DNA from: Papaver somniferum
Taxonomy: Eukaryota > Streptophyta > Magnoliopsida > Ranunculales > Papaveraceae
DNA length: 64,000 nucleotides
Reading direction: 5' to 3'
NCBI RefSeq assembly: GCF_003573695.1
Contig: NC_039360.1
Span: forward strand, 59,563,830 to 59,627,829
The translations under genes and the position numbers were made by a program. Below are positions 24,255-35,408 of the stretch, in pieces; within the stretch, counting starts at the first letter, position 1, and the number at the start of each line of letters is the position of its first letter. The notes under the pieces are model-generated. The model made no database searches. It was given only the letters and a program-made list of their open reading frames with translations, and was not told where the DNA came from.

Positions 24255-24724
24255 TGTAGTTGCAGGAAATCCTACACTACACTCTTCATGTGATTTTATC
24301 ATTAATCAACTCATTTTAGGTTTATATTCTTAATTTTATTGAGTAATCTTTGGATGTTCTTACAAGAAAAGATAAAGGATTAAAGAATGATCTCTGCTCT
24401 AAACTTTCTCTCTCATGTTTACTTGTTTCTTACACAAAAAAGATCTCTCCTTCTTTTTACAACTTGAACGACTATTTATAGGGAAATACATAGTGGATGA
24501 CAGCTAATATGTCCTTTATTTTCGGATATGGTTTGTGACATTCTCGCAGCCTTACAAATGTTAATTTCGCAAGCTCTTTAATTTTCGCAGGACTATTACA
24601 CCTTTCTCATGATCCTAGCTGACGTCATTTGTTATATTCATCCTGAAATTGTTATGCGACGCTATTGTGCTGTGTCATTAATAATTTCGCTGAGACATTA
24701 TTGTTGCGAGATTCTGATCCTACA
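24255..24724 (-). repeat. Gypsy 5' LTR (right copy)
   Basis: 470 bp, identical in length to the left copy. On minus it is followed after two bases by TGGCGCTAGAAGGAGG (24237-24252). TGGCGC- sites are typical primer sites of Athila/Tat Gypsy elements, so this sets the element's direction. Confidence 0.9.
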
Positions 24725-24791
24725 TGAGCACGAGGGTATTTTGGGTAGTTCGTGGGAAAAAAAATTTGTCCTTGCCACGCGTGCAACACTA

Positions 24792-24915
24792 CTGACTCAG
24801 CTAACTGGATAGTGGATGGAAAAAGTAACGATGTGAGGAAACACTATTTTTGATTTATTTGGGGAGGAAACGCTAATTAGCAATCTTGGAAGGGGAGGAA
24901 ACGCAAAATAACCCT
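24792..24915 (-). repeat. Right terminal inverted repeat
   Basis: Reverse complement of the left TIR, same 124-bp length, with scattered substitutions. Its outer end reads ...CGCAAAATAACCCT. Confidence 0.8.
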
Positions 24916-25136
24916 AATAAATATTAAATATTAGATGAGAATATAGAGTTATTAGATAGTGGTAAAACAAATATAAATTTAAGAAACATTATGTAGTGGT
25001 TTTCATATAGATATAGAGGTAAACCTCTATATAGAACCCTCTACCTACATAGAGGAGAAACCAACATTATGCTGTGAAAACAAAGTTTAACAAACATTAT
25101 GCTGATACTATGCAGATGATTGACTATAGAAAACAA
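24916..25136. other. Pre-insertion DNA upstream of LINE
   Basis: AT-rich. It contains a small hairpin (TAGAGGT/ACCTCTA near 25013) and the phrase AACCAACATTATGCTGTGAAA, which recurs in shortened form at 29458, suggesting an old local duplication. It ends with the LINE TSD copy gactatagaaaacaa at 25122-25136. Confidence 0.5.
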
Positions 25137-28100
25137 CAATACTGCCTATTTTCATTCAAGAGCTAATAGGAAAATATGTAGAAATAATATCTTAGCTTTG
25201 AAAGATGCAAATGGTAGATGGTATCATAAAAGAAAAGATTTAGTGAATTTACTCACTAATCACTTTTCCTCTATTGCCACTACTACTAATCCTCAGCTAA
25301 ATAACTCTTCATTCAACATTATTCAGCAACTAGTCACAGCTGAAGAGAATCAAAAACTCATGTCAATTTCAGATAAGGAAGAGATATATGAAGTTCTCAA
25401 AGGCATGTCTAGCTGGAGTGCCCTAGGTCCAGACGGTTTTCCAGTGGGTTTCTATATTTCTCAATGGGCAGTAGTAGGAGATGATATCACTTCTATGGTC
25501 CAAAATTTCTTCAATACAAAAAAACTACCACATCGGCTAAATCAGACGGTAACTTGTCTCATCCCAAAACAGAATCAACCATCAACACCAAATGAATTCA
25601 GACCAATAGGTCTTTGCAATTGCTCTTACAAAATAATTTCTAAACTAATAGTAGTCAGAATGAAAACTCTTATGGATAAAATCATCTCTCCTTCTCAAGT
25701 AGCTTATGTTCCAAAAAGGCTAATAAATGATAATATCATTTTATCCCATGAACTAATTCATACGATGAAGAAGTCAAAAAAGAAAACTCCTCTTGTAGCT
25801 CTCAAACTAGACATGTCGAAGGCTTTCGACAGATTAGAATGGTCTTTTATAGATAAAATGCTCATTCATTTGGGTTTCTGTGCTGACTGGAGAGCCATTA
25901 TTCAGGAATGTATCTCGACTACTTCGATTTCCGTCAGACTGAATGGTAGCACTTGTAGTCCATACATCCCAACTAGAGGTTTAAGACAGGGAGACCCCTT
26001 GTCTCCCTATCTGTTTATTATGTCAATAGAATATCTATCCAAGTCATTAGAACATGCTCAGATGAAGAAGGATATTCAGGGTATTAGTATATCTCAAAAA
26101 TCAGTTCCATAAATCATCTTTTATTTGCGGATGATTGCCTGTTGTTCTTTCAAGCAACGGAAAAAGGTATTCAACATATTTCTGAAATTCTTCATCATTT
26201 CGGGAGCATATCAGGTCAACTTATTAATTACTCCAAGTCCTCAGCCTTTATCTGTGGTGATATTTCGCAAGATGTTAAACTCTCAATAACTCATAAGTTG
26301 GGTGTTAGGAGGTTATGCTCATCAGATAAATACATGGGTCTACCAATTCTCTTAGGGAAGTCTAAAACATCATCTTTTCAGTCTTTAAAAGAGTCTTACG
26401 CTAACAGATTCAAAGGATGGAGTTCAACAACCCTTAATCAGGCTGCCAGAACAACCATGGTTAAATCGGTTCTAAACGCCATTACTACTCACTACATGAG
26501 TAATTTCCAAATTCCAAAAAATACTTTGAAACAGCTTGATACTCTTCAAAGGAATTTTTGGTGGGGGCATAAAAAAAATAAAGGGATTAATTTTGTTGCA
26601 TGGGATTCTCTCTGTATGCCCAAGGAAAATGGAGGTCTTGAATTTAGAAATCTAAAACAATTTAACCTGACTCTGTTAAGAAAATTAGCTTGGAGGATCT
26701 GTACTGAAATAAATATATCATGGGTTAAAAATATGAAGCAAAAGTATTCACCTCACTGTGAATTTCTTCATTTTCAGTAGAATCACCAAAACTCATCTTG
26801 GGTTTGGAAAGGCATAGAAAAAGGGTTAGAAATTGTCAGGAAATTTCATAGATGGGATATAAGATGTGGTACCAGAACTCTTATTTGGTATGATAAGTGG
26901 ATAGTAGGTTTAGATCATCCGCCTTATCCAATTGGAAATTTCAGAGAACCAGTCCATCTTGTGTATGTATCGGATCTCATGCTACACAATCCAAAAAGTT
27001 GGAATGAAGAGTTAATTAAAAAGACATTTCCAGGTCATGTTGCAGAGTTAATTCTTAGGATGAATTTACCTCAGCAAGGTGAAGATAGAATAATTTGGGA
27101 GCCTAATAGAACTGGTGAATTTACAGTTAGATCGCTTATAAAGTGTTAACCAATTCATCTGTTAATCATTCAGAACATCAGAATTCAATTCCTAAGATAG
27201 TTTGGAAGAATTTGTGGAAAATAAAAGCTCAACACAAGATTAAACTGTTCCTATGGAAATGCTTGAAAAACATTGTTCCAACAATGGCTAAAATTAGTCT
27301 CTATAAGAAAGATATAGACACAACCTGTCCTTTATGCTATTCACAAGAGGAAACTACACATCATCTACTTATAGAATGTGACTACGCAAAATCGATCTGG
27401 TTAGGAATGAATGTCAATGTTGATAGTTTACAGAGTCAGAATATTAATGTCTCTACTTGGATTGCTAGCTGGTTTTCTAACAGTTCTTTGGAGGAGGAAA
27501 ATCAAAGATGGTCTTTCACCCTAATGTATACAACATGGCAAATATGGAAGAACCGATGCATGAAAGTGTTTTTAAATAAGAGAACTAATGCATGGTTCAC
27601 CTGTCATGAGATTAGGAACCTCTCAACTTTGTCTTAAAGAAACAAGTCAATATCATGAACATCAAAGAATTTGGAAACACAACATTGGTCTCCACCATCA
27701 GATACTCAATTAAAAATAAATATAGATGCTTCTTTTGATCACTCTTCAAAGGAAATTGGAATAAGACTAATCATTCGAGACTCTGCAGGTTCAGCCAGAG
27801 GTATCAGGGGAAGGCACTACTATGGAGGAGTAGATCCGGAGCAATCAGAATGTTTGGCCATGAAACAAGCTATACTATGGGCCAAAGAACTCAACCTCAA
27901 CAACTTAATCTGTGAAGCAGACTGTATAAATGTTACTAGCTCTATCAGCAATGCTAGCTCAGTAGTTCACTGGATGAACCGGAGCTATGCAGATGAAATA
28001 AAACAGTTGTTGTCATCTTTTACTACTTTCAGTATTAGTTATGTAAAAAGATCGGCAAACAATGTGGCTCATGTAATAGCCAAAAAAGCTAGAACCACTA

Positions 28101-28230
28101 AGACTTCCTTTGATTTTGATCATAACACCCCCAATGAAATATCTATGCTTGTAAGGGAGAAAGGAAGTCAACTAAGAAGTTATGTAATATATTGGCTTAA
28201 TCTAAGGGTTTCTTGCATCAAAAAAAAAAA
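25137..28230 (+). mobile_element. 5'-truncated L1-type LINE
   Basis: The 15-bp sequence gactatagaaaacaa flanks it perfectly (25122-25136 and 28231-28245), and it ends in an 11-A tail (28220-28230). The body starts in mid-ORF2 without ORF1 or endonuclease, as expected when reverse transcription stops early. The length is 3094 bp. Confidence 0.93.
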
Positions 28231-28266
28231 GACTATAGAAAACAAAGTTGTTGATATAGCCATATA
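25137..28266 (+). pseudogene. LINE ORF2: RT, zf-RVT and RNase H domains, frameshifted
   Basis: Order: pre-RT linker (NTAYFHSRANRKI), RT with SALGPDGFPVGFY, ALKLDMSKAFDRLEW and RGLRQGDPLSPYLF. A frameshift near 26110 is followed by LLFADDCLLFF (the catalytic FADD) and the thumb. There are stops at 26778 and 27147, then the zinc-binding zf-RVT block (CPLCYSQEETTHHLLIEC) and an RNase H-like domain from 27690 (NIDASFD, EQSECLAMKQAI). Target-primed reverse transcription is the family's role. At least four breaks make this copy inactive. The last frame reads through the A-tail into the TSD. Confidence 0.9.
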
Positions 28267-28278
28267 AGAGTAAGTGAC

Positions 28279-29431
28279 TAGGGGTGAGCATGGACCGGTG
28301 TGGACCGGTTTTCACCTCATCCGCATCCAATCCAACACACTACGGATTTCAAATTTGGCATCCGCATCCAATCCATCATCCAATGGATGCACGGATGAAC
28401 GAATTGGGTGCAGATAATCCAATGGATTTGTGTTAGTTAAAATTTATAATGAAAAAATAAAGCCTATATAGATGACTTCTTATAGAACCTACACATTTTA
28501 TATATGTATATAAATAAATATAGGAGTGTCATGGACAACACTCCAAGCAAACGCCTAAAAATTCTAAAACTATCCATATATTTTCTAGAAACTATATAAA
28601 TGCCCTTAATCTAACGGGTATGGATGTCCAACGGATTTTCAAGGTTGCATCCAGGTCCAATCCGTAATCCGTTGGATTTCAAAAGTTTCATCCGCATCCA
28701 ACCCATTAGCGAACGGTCTGGGCATCCATCCGCACAAATACGGTTGGTCCCGATTAAATCCGCGGATTACAGATAAAATGCTCACCCGAACAAGTTCAAT
28801 GAATTCTTTTCAAAATTTTCATTTTTGAGCTTGTCTACTAGCCCAGTTCAGAACAAAATTGATTTAACTCTTTCATTCGCAATGAAGCCCAACCTTAAGA
28901 CGGGTACGTAGGGGTGAGCATGGGACGGTATGGACCGGTTTTCGCCTCATCTGCATCCAATCCATTGCACTACAGATTTCAAATTTAGCATCCGCATCCA
29001 ATCCATATCCAACGGATTTGCATCCAATGGATGCACGGATGGACGGATTGGATGCGGATAATCTAATGGATTTGTTTTAGTTAAAATTTATAGTAAAGAA
29101 AATAAAGCTAACACGAATGACTCCTTATAAAACCTACATATCATACATACGTATATAAATATAAAATGCCATGTACAACACCCTGAGAAAACATCTTAAA
29201 AATTCCTAAATGATCCATAGTATTTTCTAGAACTATATATATGCCCTTAATTTAATGGATATGGATGTCCAACGGATTTTCATGATCGCATCCGGGTCCG
29301 ATCCGTTGTCCGTTGGATTTCAAAAATTCCATCCGCATCCATTCCATTAACGAACGGTCCGGACATCCATCCGCAAAAGAACGGTTGGTCCCGGTTAAAT
29401 CCGCTGATTACGGACCAAATGCTCACCCCTA
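28279..29431. mobile_element. Two hAT-like units inserted as one, 8-bp TSD
   Basis: The ends are TAGGGGTGAGCA...TGCTCACCCCTA. Flanks 28271-28278 and 29432-29439 are both taagtgac, an exact 8-bp TSD as in hAT transposons. Inside are two similar ~510-bp units (28279-28788 and 28911-29431), each starting GGGGTGAGCATGG and ending ATGCTCACCC. They are joined by 122 bp of unrelated DNA. Both are rich in CATCCGCATCCAATCC repeats and lack any transposase. Confidence 0.85.
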
Positions 29432-29611
29432 TAAGTGACTACCGTAAAAGTAAAACCAACATGCTGTGAAATTTATAAGCCCAACCTCAAGCCCAGTTAC
29501 AACACAAATGTGCCTGCTTGTGCATATAAACCTAGCCAAAAACACTGGGTGCCAGAATGAAAAAAAACTCTAAATTTTTTCTCAAACAGTTTCTCTGTGT
29601 GGCTGAACCAA

Positions 29612-30075
29612 ATGGGGAAGATAAAGAAGAAAGTTAGATTTTCTGATGAAGATATGAAATCTATAATCAAAGATCATTCAGAGTTCTTCGATACTCTTGT
29701 AAATTTAATCCCTAAAGATTTCAATATACCAACTCCAGAGAAACCATATATGCAAGGATTAAGTAAGGTTGCAAAAGCTTCAGCCAAGAAAGAATCAAGA
29801 GAAAATCGTAAGAAATCTAGAAAAGCTAAGTTAGATCCTGAGGTTTCTTCGGGAACCCTAGATGTACTAAAGCAAAAATTATTGGAGGATTCAGAAGATG
29901 ACAATGATGAAGAAAAAGAGGAGGAGGAAGAAGAAGACAATGATGAAAGAAAATTGGAAATCAAAGAGCTAGAGACGAGGAGAAATCGTTGACTTATGAG
30001 GAACTTCAAGGAAAGTTGAATAGGAAATTGGAAGAGCTTAGGTCTAGTCGAAAAGCTGGACCTGAAGAGGAATCG
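29612..30075 (+). pseudogene. SURF6/Rrp14-like gene, 5' part
   Basis: ATG at 29612 opens MGKIKKKVRFSDEDMKSIIK, followed by FFDTLVNLIPKDFNIP and QGLSKVAKASAKKESREN, the N-terminal Rrp14/SURF6 signature. Then comes an acidic Glu/Asp run and, after a frameshift near 29985, LTYEELQGKLNRKLEELRS. SURF6/Rrp14 is a nucleolar factor of ribosome biogenesis. TATAAAC at 29524 and a short leader precede the ATG, so promoter DNA seems to have come along. The reading is cut at AATCG (30071-30075) by the TRIM and resumes at 38675. Confidence 0.85.
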
Positions 30076-30462
30076 TGTTGGGATCCTAGTCCCACATTGG
30101 TTAGATGTGGCTTAATTGGTAGTTTATAAGTCAATATGTTCCCTCTTCTAGTCAACCGGTTTTCGAATTGAGTTCTACCCATGGGCTTATGAAGAGTATA
30201 GGGTTGGTACCCTAACATTTGGAATCAGAGCCAACCACCACGACCCATGCCCGCTCCACGGAAGGGGTGACCTATAGGCTAGATTAAAGTGTTGGGGCAC
30301 CTATGTATGGGCGTAGTTGTCGTTGGGATCCTAGTCCCACATTGGTTAGATGGGGCTTAATTGGTAGTTTATAAGTCAGTGGGTTCCCTCTTCTAGTCAA
30401 CCGGTTTTCGAGTTGAGTTCTACCCATGGGCTTATGACGAGTTTAGGGTTGGTACCCTAACA
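30076..30462. mobile_element. TRIM (miniature LTR element)
   Basis: Two ~141-bp direct repeats (30076-30217 and about 30322-30462), both GTTGGGATCCTAGTCCCACA...GGTACCCTAACA, flank only about 104 bp. Right after the first is TTTGGAATCAGAGCCAA, a tRNA-Met-like primer site. There is no coding capacity. The left flank aatcg (30071-30075) recurs at 38670-38674, beyond the later insertions, as its likely TSD. Confidence 0.82.
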
Positions 30463-30616
30463 AATGAAGGATTTTTCAGGGACCATGGTTTTTTCTTAGG
30501 GGACCATGGTTTTATTAGGCCACCTTCCCTATAGTTATAAGGGGTGTCCTAAAGCATTGAAATGACTAACCTACCCTTAACCTAATTTAATTTGAAACCA
30601 ACTCAATAACCACCTG

Positions 30617-30638
30617 TATATATATATATATATATATA
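30617..30638. repeat. (TA)11 microsatellite
   Basis: Perfect TA run. A longer counterpart lies at 37408-37445. Confidence 0.95.
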
Positions 30639-30726
30639 ACCACCACCACCATCTCCCACCATCGCCGATTACCACCACCACCACCTTCGATTATCACCAC
30701 CACCAACCACCGATTACCACCACCAC
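30639..30726. repeat. CCACCA-rich minisatellite, left half
   Basis: Units of the type CACCACCACC(T/A)(C/A)CGATTA. It is cut by the Gypsy insertion and continues at 37155. Confidence 0.85.
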
Positions 30727-33700
30727 TGATTCTTATTTTTGATTATCGTTGTTGTAATTAAAATTCGAACTCTAAGACTTGTTGAGATTGATTTTAAAGG
30801 AATAAAAGCGAGAGTCATTGGGATTAGGATTCCACCGAATTCATATCAATAGGTTCAATTATTCATTCTCAACAATTATCGCTCAATAAAACAACATCGA
30901 CTCTTATTGTTGCCAAGGTAGATTCTCCAAACATTAGTTATAAATCGTAAGTATGGGACATCAAACATCTAAGCAAGCATGACCCATCTAATAAAATAAT
31001 AACTAATTTTTTCAAATCATAATTCTATTTTAATTAAGTGAAAAAGTCAAATAAAGAATACAATAATTTTATCCAAGTATGAAATTCGGCTTCCTCCGTC
31101 GTCCCGGTGATGGGGTTTAGCTCCACATGGTGAAAACACTCTCAAAATAATATTTCATTGCTCAAACAGTGTTTACAAAGAAGAGAAAAAGAGAAAATCA
31201 ATTAAAACAGAGAATCACAACGTTTATAAGCGTTGGAAACCCACTAACACAAAGAATAACGGAAAACTGTCGCAGTGGACAGTCTTATTTCTTAAGCGTA
31301 AACGACAGTTTTTTTACGACTGTCTTTGCAAGTCTGTTCTTCGTTCTTCACTGTTTTTCTGCTGCTGCTGCAGAGAAATTCTCTCGACTCTGTAGCATCC
31401 CCAATCACTCGAGGCCCTTCTCTGCTCCCAGGAAACTCTATTTATACTCACAGTACTTCAAAATCTTCGTAATTACTCCACAATATCTCGCAATAAATTT
31501 CATTATTCTTCACGGGAATAGTTCCCTTTTTTATCTCATTCTCACGTCTGTTGACAGACTACACACTCCAAACACGAAGCTGCACGTATCTTGATTGAGT
31601 GTGACTAATTACAGCGCACGAAATCCTCCAAAAATATCTTAACTGATAAGTATACTTGATATATCCTCGAGAAAACAATATCTTCCCTGTTTTACTTCAA
31701 GCCGCGTGGACAACCCAATATTTTCAATTCGAACACCATTACCACTCCTGTTTAGTCAAAACAGGATATTCCAAGTCAACCCCAGCGATTTAATCTCGCC
31801 AAAACTCCCTGCAATTCTTCACATAAGCTCTCGGATTTTAAAAAGAAACCCGTAACTCCCTGTGTGATTCAAATTGAAGTTCCAGCCAATTCTAATCCAA
31901 AATAATGATCATACCATTCCTGTAAAGCTTAATCAAGACGTCCCATGAAATTTCAGCGATTGAGTCTCAGTACAGCAACTTCAAAACATCAACCCTAATT
32001 GATAGGCACATTTTTGTGTCTAATTTGTCCTCAATGTTCTGTATTGTTAATACTCGATTTCGTACTTATTATGGTGTTTTATGTTTTTGTAGGTGTTTTT
32101 GGAGAAATACACTTGTGTGGAAAAAGTTGCTCAAAAAGTGTTGTTTGGACTCCCGGAGAAAAGTAGTAAAGGCACCCTCAATTTGGATAAGGGGCACCTC
32201 AGTTGGGCACCTGCTATTCGCACCCCCAGTTTGGTTAGGGGGACAGCATCTTCTACCTTTCAAATCTGTTTTTGGCGGGAAAATCTGGTTTCAAAGAACC
32301 AGAATTAGGGTTGGCAGTTTGGACGAGAATGAAGGAGACTCAACGACTGGGAATTGTTGGGATGACTTGAATGGTGGTAACAGGCGTGGTATGGTCGATT
32401 TCGTCAGCTATATTTGGTTAGATTCTCGGTGAGAAGAAAACAGGGGAGTGCGTACTTGAGAAAAGTTTTTCACGGGATTGTACGTGTTTTCTGTGCATGG
32501 CGTAAGATGATGTGTGTTTAACTACTTCTGGGACGTGTTTCAGACTAATTGGAGTATGTCAGATGTGCAAAGACGCGTGAAGATTCAAAACAGGGAAGAA
32601 ATCTCCGTATCTTGTATGGGAATATTTGTTATTAACTGCCAGGAATTATTTGGAGTTATGAGAACATATTCTCGGTCAGAATGGGTATATATACGCTGCT
32701 AGCACCACAGAGAAGGGGGTCGAGAGTCTGGGGGGCTGAGGAGAGCCAGAGAAGAAGAAATTCGAGTTTTCTCAAACTCGGTTTCTGCTGCTGATGATGA
32801 TGATGAACATGAAGAACACGAAGAACGGACCATCCAAGACCGTCGTTTTCCAACAGTAAAAACGACTCATAGCCGTTGGTCGTACATCATAGGCAGACTT
32901 ATTTGCCAGCGTTTGCGACATAGAGCCGTGGGTCTTAGAGCAACAGTAACAGTGACACATCCTCTGTATCGTCTTTTTTTTTTTGGTTTGTAACAAATAT
33001 AATTGTTACAAAACCCGGTTTTGAATTATTTCTCCATTTTCACCCTTTGAGCAATAATAATGATTTTTGAGCGTGTTTCCAACATGATGAGCGGCTAATT
33101 CTCCCACAACCAAGGCAATGAGGAAGATATTTACGCATGAATAATTGGTAACTATTTTATTTTCTCTAATATTTAATTATAATTCACTCAATCACTTCTT
33201 TTGCAGAGTTTTAAATTGTTTGCGTAATTTTCCTAATCAGTTGTGATTCAATTAGATAGGTTATGCTTTGTTTAGATAATCTATGCTTAAGGGATACAAT
33301 TGATGTTTGAGAATTTGCTTGATTATTAGTGAGTTAAGATATAAAGGACTTAAAAGATAATTAGAGTTTTGGATTATTTACCATCATTAATTCATGTGTA
33401 ATAGTGGAATCAGTGTCTTGGTTATTTTCTCATACCTATCGTCCACTTTGTTAATATTTTTGTATATAATTTTATTAAATCTTTAAATTTAATCTTCATA
33501 AGTCCGAGAGTTTGAACCTCATTACTACAACATCATTCAAAAATTATTATCACTAATTTTGTTCCATTAAAACCCATTTTCCCGCCAAAACTATGATGCT
33601 TCAGATCCATGATTCTAGCCAATTTAAATCGAAACAGAGACCCATACCAGCTCTGTTTGGGTACTAGGAACAAACCCATTTGATTTTAGCCATTTAGTCT

Positions 33701-34037
33701 CACCCAAACACCTCCAAAAACGAAGCCCTAATTTTGCTGCCAGTTTTCCCGCCAAAACCGAATTTGAAATGTTGAAGATGAAGTGCCCTTAACCAAATCG
33801 TGGGCGCCTTTAACAGATGGGATGCTCTGGGGTGCAAACATTAATTGAGGTACCCCTTAACCAACAGTGAGAGTCCGAATAACACGTGTCCTCCGGGGTT
33901 CAAAAGCCACTTTTCGAGCAATTTTTTCCATAAGAGCTTATTTTCTTGAAAATACTTAAAACAAGATTATTAGTGATAAAATGAGTCCTAGCTGATGTAA
34001 TTATGGGTGAAAATGCGTCGCACTTGCGTGCTCATCA
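30727..34037 (-). repeat. Left LTR (3' LTR), interrupted
   Basis: 3311 bp, of which 1554 bp plus a 5-bp TSD copy is a nested solo LTR; the remainder corresponds to the 1.74-kb right LTR. The 141-codon frames at 31169 and 35839 are the same LTR sequence in both copies. They are not a recognised gene. Confidence 0.88.
32000..33553. mobile_element. Solo LTR nested in the Gypsy LTR
   Basis: TGATAGGCACATTTTTGTG...TTATTATCA, 1554 bp, flanked by a perfect TSD ctaat (31995-31999 and 33554-33558). The intact right LTR shows the empty site at about 36665. TGATAG...TCA ends are common in plant Gypsy LTRs; orientation and family were not determined. Confidence 0.88.
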
Positions 34038-34086
34038 AATTCCCCCACACTTACATTTTGCTAGTCCTCGAGCAAAACAGAAAACT

Positions 34087-34338
34087 GACCCGCTACACAG
34101 CTGGTTATATAATAAGAGACATAGAGAGACCCGCTACACAGCTGGTCATAATTTTTTTTTTTTAAGACCCGCTACACAGCTCGTCATATAATGCAATAAC
34201 AAAGAAAAGACCCGCTACACAGCTGGTCATAACCCTAACAATCATTTTTTTTATATAGACCCGCTACACAGCTGATCATTATTATTATTATTATTATTAT
34301 TTTATTTTTTTTGGAGACCCGCTACACAGCTGGTCATA
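34087..34338. repeat. Six dispersed copies of a 23-bp motif
   Basis: GACCCGCTACACAGCTGGTCA(TA) occurs at 34087, 34128, 34166, 34209, 34258 and 34316, with at most one or two changes per copy. The spacers (15-35 bp) are AT-rich and unrelated. It lies immediately inside the 3' LTR of the minus-strand Gypsy element. Confidence 0.92.
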
Positions 34339-34441
34339 AAATGCAAGAAAATTCCTGAAAAAGAAAAGTAAAACGTTAACCACTCCCCCACACTTAAACA
34401 TTACATTGTCCTCAATATAATTGAGTCATCCAATGCAAAAT

Positions 34442-35050
34442 TTAAGATGGGAAATCCATAAGATGAAAAAAAGTAAACGAAAATATAAAAATAAAATAAA
34501 ATACACCTACTGGAATGTACAAAAAAGGATCCCCAAAAATTAACAACCTGAAAATTTGGGGATCAACCCAAAATACAACATTTGTAAATGACAGCTTCAC
34601 ACTTATGTTATAACGATGCGGAGACACTGAAACTATTAAAAACAAAGATTTACCCCTAAACCATGTTTTTACTGCACAAGGAAGTGCGTAAAGAACAAAA
34701 TATGGGGATTCTATTGAGACTGGGGAATTATCAATTGACTCATGCACTGTATCATGAATAGGCAATTCCTCTGTGTATTTAGATGCAAAGTACTCCAGTA
34801 AAATTTTAGAATCACACAATTCTAACCCTAAATTAGGTAATTTTTGGAAGTTTAGGGGTCTAGAAACAACCTGTAAGTCGGGTGAATGCTTTTGCGAGAT
34901 AGATTCATCTAAAGAATTAAGCAAATCCTCTACACAATCATCCACATGGTCATTTATATATTCAGTATGAGACAGAGAGTCACTACATGATTCATCATCA
35001 TCAGCAGCAAATAATCTTTGACATTCAAGAACTCTAAATCTTTGTTCCAA
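34442..35050 (-). CDS. Gypsy-type element ORF in gag position (partial)
   Basis: 202 codons. It is preceded on minus by a separate short frame starting near 35247, which contains a repeated SSTMTL(A/G)EYMHR phrase, a stop, and a possible GTAAGT donor. The middle is acidic (AADDDESCSDSLSHTEY). The part SPYFVLYALPCAVKTWFRG and NVVFWVDPQIFRLL looks like a recurrent plant retroelement protein. I cannot assign a Pfam family. The last ~30 residues are hydrophobic. The ORF may once have been joined to the 35247 frame by splicing. Confidence 0.45.
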   Translation of the reverse strand: MEQRFRVLECQRLFAADDDESCSDSLSHTEYINDHVDDCVEDLLNSLDESISQKHSPDLQVVSRPLNFQKLPNLGLELCDSKILLEYFASKYTEELPIHDTVHESIDNSPVSIESPYFVLYALPCAVKTWFRGKSLFLIVSVSPHRYNISVKLSFTNVVFWVDPQIFRLLIFGDPFLYIPVGVFYFIFIFSFTFFHLMDFPS

Positions 35051-35408
35051 ACTAGGTGGTGTGTGTTTATAATACTTCTCGTATATCTCTAAAGGAGATT
35101 TTCACTTACCACATGTGGATCAAAAACTCCATACCGTTGCCTATGCATGTATTCACCAAGCGTCATCGTAGATGAGGTTTCCTGATAATCCGAATTTCTA
35201 TGCATATATTCCGCCAGCGTCATCGTAGATGACGTCTCCTCAGAAGAAGTCATCATCCTCAAAAAGTCCCTGAAAACAAATACAAAAACAAACGCATAAA
35301 AAGGAAAAAAAAAAAAAAAATCTAAAATGAAATTAAAATACTGTACAAAGTAAAAAAAAAAAACCTAAAAATTAATCTAAAAACAAATCCGCGTCGGCGG
35401 CGCCAAAA

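Larger units (their letters stand above)
17773..24724 (-). mobile_element. Tat-type Ty3/Gypsy retrotransposon, pol-deleted, with antisense ORF
   Basis: It is bounded by direct 470-bp LTRs (17773-18242 and 24255-24724), both TGTAGTTGCAGG...GATCCTACA. Flanks tgaga (17768-17772) and tgagc (24725-24729) give a 4/5 TSD. I count about 11 differences between the LTRs by eye (about 2%), so insertion is fairly recent. The minus strand carries the primer site, gag and protease. The plus strand carries a multi-exon antisense ORF. RT, RNase H and integrase are absent: the coding passes from protease remnants at about 21060 straight to the antisense ORF end near 20870. Protease plus antisense-ORF layout suits the Tat lineage; lineage is inferred. 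Confidence 0.88.
16433..24915. mobile_element. TIR DNA element (~1.5 kb) split by a Gypsy insertion
   Basis: The 124 bp at 16433-16556 and the reverse complement of 24792-24915 match closely from AGGGCTATTTTGCGTTTCC inward to GCTGAGTCAG. Removing the Gypsy element (17773-24724) leaves about 1.53 kb with no transposase motif, so it is non-autonomous. Long TIRs would suit a Mutator-like element, but no convincing 9-bp TSD is present (aaagataga left, aataaatat right). The interior 16557-17772 holds only a short unrecognised frame (17162-17521). Confidence 0.75.

Noticed and set aside
31169..31594. 141-codon frame repeated at 35839-36264
   Set aside because: Both lie in the two LTR copies of the Gypsy element, so duplication reflects the LTR, not gene conservation; no motif.
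32016..32432. 138-codon plus frame
   Set aside because: Lies wholly inside the nested solo LTR and has no recognisable motif.
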